Source: Candidula unifasciata (lineage: Eukaryota; Mollusca; Gastropoda; Stylommatophora; Geomitridae). From it: a stretch of DNA of 64,000 nt. Below are positions 57,090-64,000 of this stretch, piece by piece. The stretch spans positions 124,001-188,000 of the forward strand of contig CAJHNH020006579.1 in the NCBI GenBank assembly GCA_905116865.2. Reading direction: 5' to 3'. Position numbers and translations under genes: made by a program. The notes under the pieces are model-generated. The model ran no database searches. It had not been told where the DNA came from and saw only the letters and a list, made by a program, of their open reading frames with translations. Positions within the stretch are counted from its first letter, which is position 1; every line of letters begins with the position of its first letter.

Positions 57090-57345
57090 CTAACTTTGAT
57101 GTAGTTTGAAGAAAGTAAACCTTAGACAGATCTCAGTTTGAGACTGCCTATCTTTTCTCAGCCTGTTGTCCTCACTGCTAAAAGCAGGTCGTACACTTGG
57201 ACCATCTGCTACTGATTGATTGCTGACTGATCCTTGCCCTGACCAGAACTCTGAAAATTCCAGCAATTTGCCAAAAAGTCTCACACAGCTAGGATAACTT
57301 TCTAGTGCAGCTCTTAGTCGGTGGCATTGCTGACAACAGTCTGAA
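57090..57345 (-). CDS. Candidate terminal exon of unrecognised gene
   Basis: The minus strand has an acceptor (TTTCTTTAATTCAG), then 84 codons reading SDCCQQCHRLRAALESYPSC, VRLFGKLLEFSEFWSGQGS, a Ser/Asp-rich middle, and a C-terminus FKLHQS before a TAG at 57090-57092. An AATAAA follows at 56932. The coding-like first half with CxxC and an amphipathic segment suggests a real protein, but I do not recognise it. It shares strand with GCHFR but shows no GFRP similarity. Confidence 0.4.
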
Positions 57346-57439
57346 CTGAATTAAAGAATTATAAGCTCTTCCACCTTGTACCCCAGAAAACTGTCGGGGG
57401 AAGATGAAACGTTCGTTGATAAGATCTGTCAAGAGCACG

Positions 57440-57830
57440 ATTAAGACATGTTCATTTCTGTAAGGCTGTTCTTGATGCCATCATTCCATATTTTCCAAGG
57501 TAACCCAATTGCTTTATACCCATTGTAATGTTTTAGTGTTGCTCGCTGTGGCAGATAGTACCAGGGCATTCTTGTTAGGTGTCCAAACCACTTCATTTGT
57601 TGTTCTTTGATGATTTGTAAGACTGGCTTTATTCCTAGCATTCTTCTGATTTTGACAAGGATTTATAACATCGTAACTGCTGCCTCTCAATTTGTTTCCA
57701 AGACCAGTTAAGGCCAGGGATGAAGTTCTTCCTCTCCAAAGCAAAGAGCCTGGGCAGTACTGCAGAGACCAAATGTTGCTGAAGCATCATGATCTCTCTT
57801 ACGACCTGCCTTGTTAACTCCAAAGGAAAG
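57440..57830 (-). pseudogene. LINE post-RT remnant
   Basis: The minus strand encodes KQIERQQLRCYKSLSKSEEC and RMLGIKPVLQIIKEQQMKWF then GHLTRMP. The KWFGHL-RM block is typical of LINE C-termini. Broken by a frameshift near 57640. Confidence 0.7.
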
Positions 57831-58154
57831 GTAACACTAGTACGTTTGGAACAAAGCAGGCTGCAGAAGTTGCCAGATCAGAAGCGCAGTGCTCTTATCT
57901 GTCTATGTATTGGAGCTTCCCTACTAGACTAGTTGCCAGCCAAGGTTTAAGGTCTTGTCTGCCCTGCCATAACATACAGTCATTAGGTTGCATTTCCTCT
58001 TTCTAGTTTCCTACCCAGTGTGCTTCTCCGCATGAATTTACATATTACAACAATTAATGGCATGTAACTCTAAGAAACCTAACCCTATATACCCTTTAAT
58101 TGATCTGTACCTTTCAACATTCCTGTTGTAGCCATCTTTTCTATGATTCTATCT

Positions 58155-58350
58155 ATCTTCTTTTACCCCACCAGCACATCACACAAGCGATAAACACCCA
58201 ATGACACAAAGTACCACCATGTGGATGAGGATCACCCGTGGAGAGAAACCGCTTTCAGCCATTAGACCATATTTATGGCCGGGCTATATTGCGGCCCCTG
58301 GCAAGAGCCAGAGTAGGGCTTCAAATAACGACAAATTGCATCCCACAAAG
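58155..58350. repeat. Dispersed repeat R2, copy b
   Basis: Matches 19545-19760. The copy may extend to about 58450, where a minus-strand frame (RNLRVHLEEGKKEEMLK) is open, but the first copy does not cover that part. Confidence 0.75.
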
Positions 58351-59061
58351 GGATGACAAGATTGCTTTTTAACATCTCTTCCTTTTTCCCCTCCTCAAGG
58401 TGCACTCTGAGATTGCGGGTTGTGGTGGCCATAACCAGTGGCAATTCACCGGCTACAAAAAAAAAAGAATGTAATTGTTTGGTTGAAAAGCCAACACTGG
58501 CAGAGATAAAAAATGACAACAACAAAAGCTGCCCACTGAGAACAATGTTCAAATCCTAAACTCTGTAACTCTAGTGACAGTCGCCAGGGGTTTCATTAAA
58601 CACTGCACTAGGGAACTGAACTACACAGTCTGGGAAACTCTGCTCAGTGCCCCAGTAATAAGTATCTTTAATACCAGTATATCAGCTGCATGAAACCCCT
58701 GCATATCCAGCACAGTATTGTACATGTATTTAGGTTGGTTGTTTTTCTATATTACAGCTATTCATGTTAGACTCGTGCTTTAAATCTTCCCAGGCATTGT
58801 CTGAGAGTCATAACCCTGGTGGACAAATCAAGAATGCTTTTACCTCTCCTGTCTGTCACACAGGAAATTATTTTCTCATGTTTCATTTATAGCAACTGTA
58901 ATTTTCCTACATCATATCTACAGTCATCAGCTCTTTTATATTTTATGTTCCTAAATGTTGTAAGGTATTTGGGCATTTGTTCAGTTGATGTTGTCCCAGA
59001 CATCTTTCTTTAGATTCACATTCCCTTTAAATAACATCAGTGATAATATAAGCATTGCATA
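58351..59061. other. No recognisable gene
   Basis: Short open frames only, without splice or repeat support. Confidence 0.4.
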
Positions 59062-59275
59062 TTTTCGGCTCTGGCTGAGCAGTTAGGGACCTTTGGCTCT
59101 CAATTGGAAATCCTTGGTAAGGTGGTAGTAATTTTTATTTCAAAGACTATAATAGATTCCTAGTTTGCACAGTTCAAGGCAAAGCCCTAGGCATGTGGCC
59201 CTACAATCTCAGGCTCAAGATCACCTTTTATACAATGCTGTAAAAAAAAACAATAAAGTCTTAAATATAGGCAGT
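59062..59275 (+). mobile_element. tRNA-derived SINE, family 3
   Basis: Starts TTCGGCTCTGGCTGAGCAGTT (A-box-like head) and has CAATTGGAAATCC as a decayed B box. The end CTCAGGCTCAAGATCACC is shared with 62217-62250. It is followed by an A-rich stretch. Confidence 0.7.
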
Positions 59276-59386
59276 AATGGTAGATAAAATCTTTTTTTTT
59301 CCCACCTCTACAATTACAATGATGAGTTAACTTTTTTCAGCACTAAGGTAGCATATTGCAGCTTCTAAAAAACACAGTTTTGCGTG

Positions 59387-59388
<2 letters not shown>

Positions 59389-59460
<72 letters not shown>
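59389..59460. repeat. (TA)n microsatellite
   Basis: About 36 TA units. Confidence 0.97.
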
Positions 59461-59463
<3 letters not shown>

Positions 59464-60116
59464 ACCATGTATACTGCTTCATACACATGGACGACAATAG
59501 CTGATTGTGCAGCAGCAGATTGAGCTAAATTTTAGCGATAATAAGTGTTAGGAAATAGATCTGATCTGCATCAGGGATACTGATACTGTACTTTGTCACA
59601 CAAATATCTTAACATGATGCGGAAATGAACACTATATCTAAATTAACGTGCAATAAAATGAAAGGGACTGTGGAAATGAATTAAAATAGTTTTGTTCTTG
59701 TTGATTGGAGGATTGAGTTACCACTACTGACATATTCAACAGCATGTAGTGTATGTTTTTTTAAAAATGCAATGTATAATCTGGCTTATTCAGTGATAGG
59801 TATTGTAATTATGTGCTTGTTGTCAGATTCTCCATGTGTGTGTGTTTTTAGGTTTAAAAATATATGAGTTCAATCTCTAAAATACCAAATCATTTATCCA
59901 ACTAATTTGAAATTTGTTTTGCCCATAATAGATGTAAACATGAATTTTAGATATTGATTTATAATCTAATGTATTTTTAAAATAAATACTTGTAATTTGT
60001 TTTCTGGCATCATCTGATTAATTTCACTAGACATTTTATCTTTAATACAAGCACAACATTAGCAAGGCATTAAAGTGATTTTTCACCTGGTGTGCATTAT
60101 TCAATTAGAACTATAG
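59461..60116. other. No recognisable feature
   Basis: AT-rich. Would be intron or intergenic next to the candidate exon at 60117. Confidence 0.4.
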
Positions 60117-60438
60117 TTCCAAGCTCTGGAAGATGTCAGTCCTGAGAAACAGAATGTTTACCTCATACAAACACTTCCAGGATAAGCTGGCCACACCTAC
60201 CTTATCATTATTCAATTTGGCACAGATACAAGTGTCTCAGCTGGTTAGTCCTACCAGTCAAACTGTTCCATTATGTACATCATCAGCTCACATCTGTTTG
60301 AGACAACAGTGGAAAAAACAGACTGGACAATATCTTTTTGTGAGATCTGGCAATATCAGCTTAAATCATGTTAGGACTGGTTATTCATCAATGAGGGAAA
60401 CAGACAATCAACAACAAGAACGTTTATTGTCTCAGATG
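60117..60438 (+). CDS. Candidate exon of unrecognised gene
   Basis: An open frame from an AG (CAATTAGAACTATAG) to a donor-like CAGATG|GTATGC. It encodes SKLWKMSVLRNRMFTSYKHF, QDKLATPTLSLFNLAQIQVS, a Ser/Thr-rich stretch and SMRETDNQQQERLLSQM. The acceptor has a weak pyrimidine tract. Composition is Gln/Ser/Leu-rich, as in disordered nuclear proteins. No family recognised. The reading could be chance, but 107 codons without a stop in AT-rich DNA is notable. Confidence 0.35.
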
Positions 60439-60683
60439 GTATGCTTGTTTTCTGTTTTAAATTGTATTGTTTCAGTTTCTATTGTAGACATATTTTAATA
60501 TAGATATAGACAGTTAGTTGGCTGGACAGTCTAAAAGAGTAACCCAGATATTTTGAAAGAGGTGAGGGCTCAAAGAAGACTTATCACAAACATCAGAAAC
60601 AGGCAGTCATCATTTTTTGGTCATGTTATGAGAAGAAGGAAACTGGAACATGTTGTGCCTACTGGAAATATCTGGGGAGAGAG

Positions 60684-61752
60684 TGTCGTGGGACTAGTTT
60701 CTTTTTTACACAATCTATTAGTGTTTGTCGGTTTAAATCCTCCCTCCTGATGCAAGTGAAAAACTGAGACTATTGTCTTTTGATGCAAAGAGCAGACAGT
60801 GTCCCTGGATACTCAGATACAGACTCAAATTAATTCGTGAAAGAAAGTGAGCTGCCTGAATATCCCCAGAACAGGGAAACGAGAATTTAGATATCTAGCA
60901 AGCATTTACTAAATGAATAGCTGGACAGAGCAGATTACCCCTCCCGAAAACTTCCTTTCCTGGTCAGTAAATAAACTCTCATCTAGAATAGGTATTTTGA
61001 TATACAGCACTGGACCGACACCATACACATATCTGGAGATTAAATTAAACTTTAACTATGAATTTAAAATAATCATATAAATGTTTATTAAATTAAAGTC
61101 GATACTGATCATTATTTACTTTTGAAATACAGCACTCGAACAAAATAGATTTCATGAAAGATAAAAATGATAACACATAAACAACTACACCCGGTTTCCC
61201 AGAGGATTTTCCGTTTCAGAGAATGAGGTGGAATGTTGAATCTTTCCCAATCACCAAGACAAGACCTTTCTCAGGGCACTTCAGTGTTCTGGAAGCTCGA
61301 CCTGCCACAAGGAATGTGTCCTTGGCTTTTCAGCAGTAGATGTAGCTATATGACTATTGGATGAATTCGGCCATAATGCTAGGGCTAAAGGCTGCATGAA
61401 AGACAGTCAACTTTGTCTTTTTTTAAACTGCACTCCCGCCTCTGCTAGCGCCCGGAAATGAATGATGATAATCCATGTACCATGTAATCTCAATTAGTAG
61501 CCAGATTTTTGCAACAATGTTGCCGAATTTGCTAGCAGCAAATTCTATATGAGAAATCTCATGGAAATTGCAAATTAGACACAATGGGAATTTCCCAAAC
61601 AGCAGCCATAGACTATGGTCGGGATATCCCTCAGTATCATCTGTGTTGACAATGACGTCACTCTTGACTAGCCAAGTGGGAAAAATAAAAGGGTCAAATG
61701 GGGCGGTAAGTCAGTCAAGGTATCTTGTCTACTTGACACGGCGTCTGGAACA
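60684..61752 (+). mobile_element. LTR-like insertion, probable solo LTR
   Basis: Begins TGTCGTGGGACTAGT and ends GTCTGGAACA (TG..CA), with the 5-bp repeat GAGAG on both sides (60679-60683, 61753-61757). No coding is seen in 1069 bp. Near the right end are TGACGTCA (61653-61660) and ATAAAAGG (61685-61692) in promoter-like order, which sets the plus orientation. Confidence 0.7.
61653..61660 (+). promoter_or_regulatory. CRE-like palindrome TGACGTCA
   Basis: A perfect CREB/ATF consensus 25 bp upstream of a TATA-like ATAAAAGG, inside the LTR-like element. Promoter function is inferred. Confidence 0.45.
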
Positions 61753-61920
61753 GAGAGAGAGACAGAGGAAGACAGTGCAGAAGATTCTTGATAGCCTTTT
61801 GTCATGGCATAAGGCATAGAGGGGTGTCAACACACAAAGTGATACACGCAGTTACAAATCGCAGCTGTGGAAAGACATGATCACCAATCCAGTCGGCAAG
61901 GCACTTAATGATGCCAATTA

Positions 61921-62109
61921 GTCAAATGGTACAATGTTTTCAAAAATACTGTTTTACCAGTAGGTTATAGTCTCCAGTTATTTCTACATTTTCATGGAAA
62001 GTTTGCCCCTCAAAAACTTGCTCTTTTTGTGTGTGTGACTATTGTCATACTCTTTCTGATTTCTAAATAAAAGTGATGGTCTTTGAGAATAAAAAACAAC
62101 CATTTGTTC
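61921..62109. other. No recognisable feature
   Basis: Nothing seen in this short AT-rich stretch. Confidence 0.4.
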
Positions 62110-62290
62110 ATTGTTCAGTACACAGGTTTGAATCCTCGGTGAAGCTGGGAATTTTTTCTGTTAGGGGCAAAATAAAATCCTCACCTGCACGGTCATGGCA
62201 ACAACACTAGCCATGCGGCCGTAAATCCTCAGGCTTAAAGATCCTCCCGCCTACACCGCAAAAGTGGTATAACAAAGGCAGTAAATGGCA
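62110..62290 (+). mobile_element. tRNA-derived SINE, family 3, 5'-truncated
   Basis: B-box-like AGGTTTGAATCCTCGG, then the body with GCGGCCGTAAATCCTCAGGC as in the 59 kb copy. Confidence 0.7.
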
Positions 62291-62554
62291 GTTCATTGTT
62301 CAGTCAAGACTTTTAAAAAATCTCATGAAAAAGCAAACTTGTTTCACTTTAGTTTTGAGGGTAAATGAGGTATCATCAGCTAGAAAAGTTGGAGGGGAGG
62401 AAAAGCATAGGGATGATAAGTAATAGTTCTGTAGTACATTGACTGTAGTCTGCATCTGAGGAGATACAGCAAAATAAGCTAGGCAATAAATTGTGCACTC
62501 TGTTGGTGTCTTCTTTGTCAAAGATTTATTAATCAGGCAAACACATATCTATCT

Positions 62555-62703
62555 ATTGGAAGGATAACATCAGAGAAACTCTACAACAGCACGATGTGCC
62601 TATGGTCGAGGCAGCCAGAAGAGCTAGAAACAGAACCTTATATCTCCCTCGACACCCACAGCGGTAAAAGAGGAAGTGAAGAAGAAGAAGAAGAAGAAGA
62701 AGA
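62555..62703 (+). pseudogene. LINE 3' end with GAA tail
   Basis: WKDNIRETLQQHDVPMVEAA and RRARNRTLYLP, then (GAA)n at 62676-62703. Similar in layout to 7490-7612. Confidence 0.7.
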
Positions 62704-62779
62704 AACACATATCTATCAGATATATGGAAATAATGGAAGCAGCACCTGACATTACAGCTTTGGAGTGGAATGTTCAGGA

Positions 62780-63780
62780 AGCTTTTAAACGAGCCCTAAG
62801 CTGAAATAATTGAGGATGATAATAATAACACTTTCACTGAAGTCAGACCTTGAGTTCTGAGATTACACATTATGCCGATATTTCCTATGCCTGGGTATCA
62901 TGGGCTCCATTCTAAGATTGGACAAAAATATGTTAAATTTAGAGGCAATTTGCCAAGTCAACTGAGAACCAACCCACCGATCCACACAGCACTTCCTTTT
63001 GGGACTACTCAGTGCTCACGTAGCACCTGCAAGACATGTCCTTTCGTTGTCCAGACTTCTTCGGTCAGTTTCCCTAATGGTTCTTTTCAAATTAGGGAAC
63101 CTTTTACTTGCGAATCCCGCAACGTAATTTATGCAATTATCTGCAAACGATGCAGCAAGGCATACATTGGAGAGACTGGCAGGAAGCTAGCTGATCGTTT
63201 CCGGGAACACCTCTCCGATATCGACAAGAAGACACTCAAACCAATCCCTCTTCATTTTAATAGCCCTGACCACAGCGGTAAAGATGACATATCTGTCACA
63301 GCATTAAAATCTTGCTCTGGCGATCATACTACCCGCCTCGCTTTGGAAAATCGCCTTATCCACAGCCTTGGCGTTCTTAGTCCAAGAGGTATCAATATCC
63401 AACATACCTTCATCTAAATAGTTCTAATCTTATCACATTTTAAATGTTAATTTTTTTATTTTATTTCATATTATTACCTTATTCTATTTCTTATCAGTAT
63501 CATTTATGTATCATTACCACTTGCATTTCTTTTATTCCCAGTATTGTGACTATATTTTTTAGCCATCGTTTATTTTATTTTATTTCATTTTTTCCGCATC
63601 ACATTTTTTAAAGCGCTCACGTCACCCCTTAGAGATCTACATACTCTCCATTCCTCGTTTGTGTCTTTCACTTGTGTTTGAAAAAGGCTGCCCAGCCGAA
63701 ACGTTACGTTTTGTTGTTTTGTGCACGTTTTCCTCTTTCCCATTTTGTTGAGCTTTTTAGTCAAATTTCTCTGGAATTCA
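62780..63780 (+). mobile_element. Penelope-like element, 3' part
   Basis: An endonuclease ORF followed by about 360 bp of 3' region that includes TGAAAAAGGCTGCCCAGCCG with a GGCTG/CAGCC stem and then AAACGTTACG. I have seen similar GC stem plus GAAACG stretches after GIY-YIG genes of Penelope-like elements. The reverse transcriptase is absent, so the element is 5'-truncated. Its borders are approximate. Confidence 0.75.
62872..63417 (+). CDS. GIY-YIG endonuclease of Penelope-like element
   Basis: 181 codons. A Cys cluster (C48, C53, C56, C80, C91, C94) surrounds and precedes the GIY-YIG core: NVIYAIICKRCSKAYIGETG at 84-103, with VIY and YIG at 85-87 and 98-100. RKLADRFREHL follows (Arg 109, conserved His) and ALENRLIH near 158 supplies the metal-binding Glu. 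In Penelope-like elements this domain follows the reverse transcriptase and cuts target DNA. No stop or shift interrupts it. The upstream frame is closed (a stop near 62850), so the RT part is lost. The Met at 62872 is simply the first in the open frame. Confidence 0.88.
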   Translation: MPIFPMPGYHGLHSKIGQKYVKFRGNLPSQLRTNPPIHTALPFGTTQCSRSTCKTCPFVVQTSSVSFPNGSFQIREPFTCESRNVIYAIICKRCSKAYIGETGRKLADRFREHLSDIDKKTLKPIPLHFNSPDHSGKDDISVTALKSCSGDHTTRLALENRLIHSLGVLSPRGINIQHTFI

Positions 63781-64000
63781 TAGGAAACGAAAGTAAAAGG
63801 AATATTAATTTATATCACGTACCATGCTGAACAGTGAGGGTGAACATGTTTCTCACCAAAAACAATGTCTTTTATATCCATGTCACATTTTCGGTGAAAG
63901 TTTTTACCAGTGATCTTCTGATAAATTTACTGTATTTCATATTGTCCTTTTAAGTGTAATCAAAGATTTTTGAGAGAGTAAAAATCAACATGCTACCATA
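63781..64000. other. No recognisable feature
   Basis: AT-rich DNA to the window edge. No GCHFR exon 1 signal seen. Confidence 0.4.

Larger units (their letters stand above)
60540..61920 (+). mobile_element. RTE 3' fragment split by an LTR-like element
   Basis: The left piece (60540-60683) encodes PDILKEVRAQRRLITNIRNR and SSFFGHVMRRRKLEHVVPTG. The right piece (61753-61920) continues RQRKTVQKILDSLLSWHKA and the family end SARHLMM. This copy keeps TCA, not TAA, before FFGHV. Confidence 0.85.

Noticed and set aside
58262..58552. 96-codon minus ORF with signal-like N-terminus
   Set aside because: Its C-terminal part lies in dispersed repeat R2, and no splice or promoter support was seen.
63680..63730. 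Hammerhead ribozyme of the Penelope-like element
   Set aside because: A GC stem and a GAAAC are present, but the CTGATGA core strand was not found in place.

Overview
The window is a stretch of animal nuclear genome packed with transposable elements. It is AT-rich, has GT-AG introns and long microsatellites, and holds RTE-type LINEs, LINEs with an RNase H domain, a Penelope-like endonuclease, Helitrons, hAT, mariner and pogo elements, and several tRNA-derived SINE families. That mix, plus a GTP cyclohydrolase I feedback regulatory protein (GCHFR/GFRP) gene, fits an invertebrate such as a mollusc or another lophotrochozoan. The phylum is inferred from repeat style and not proven.

Only one host gene is recognised: GCHFR on the minus strand. 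Exon 2 is at 40903-40997 and the last exon at 28995-29193, with an 11.7 kb TE-filled intron between them. The first exon was not found. Three further open segments have splice-like borders but no recognised family: 27021-27320 (+), 57090-57345 (-, terminal-exon-like, followed by AATAAA) and 60117-60438 (+).

0-5.1 kb: a short Helitron (129-769), then a mariner (834-5117) split by a nearly intact RTE LINE (1537-4862) with an 11-bp target-site duplication (TSD). 5-15 kb: sparse DNA with SINEs and LINE remnants. 15-20 kb: an internally deleted hAT (15797-17040), a head-to-head SINE pair, RNase H LINE and pogo-like remnants. 20.5-24.5 kb: an RNase H LINE interrupted by a 2.0 kb LTR-like insertion (21085-23085, TSD GTCGT). 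25-27 kb: a gag-like LINE ORF1 with zinc knuckles. 29-41 kb: GCHFR with old minus-strand LINEs, a pogo element (36262-37670) and a Helitron (37936-39745) in its intron. 41.6-43.9 kb: an old LINE split by a 5'-truncated RTE copy. 45.4-46.8 kb: three adjacent foldback palindromes.

47.4-56.2 kb is the most intricate part. An old minus-strand hAT contains a LINE fragment, Helitron-like DNA with a 0.5 kb GACA/GATA tract and tRNA-like modules, and, inside its own terminal inverted repeat (TIR), a second copy of the same hAT family. That second copy carries its own LINE insertion. 56-64 kb: a mariner 3' end, the candidate exons, an RTE remnant split by a 1.07 kb LTR-like element with CRE and TATA motifs, and a Penelope-like element with an open GIY-YIG endonuclease ORF.

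TSDs and interrupted reading frames give a relative order of insertion for many elements. Most element genes are broken. The best preserved are the RTE polyprotein (915 codons), the RNase H LINE C-terminal ORF (338 codons), the LINE C-terminal ORF at 53759-54706 and the GIY-YIG ORF (181 codons).
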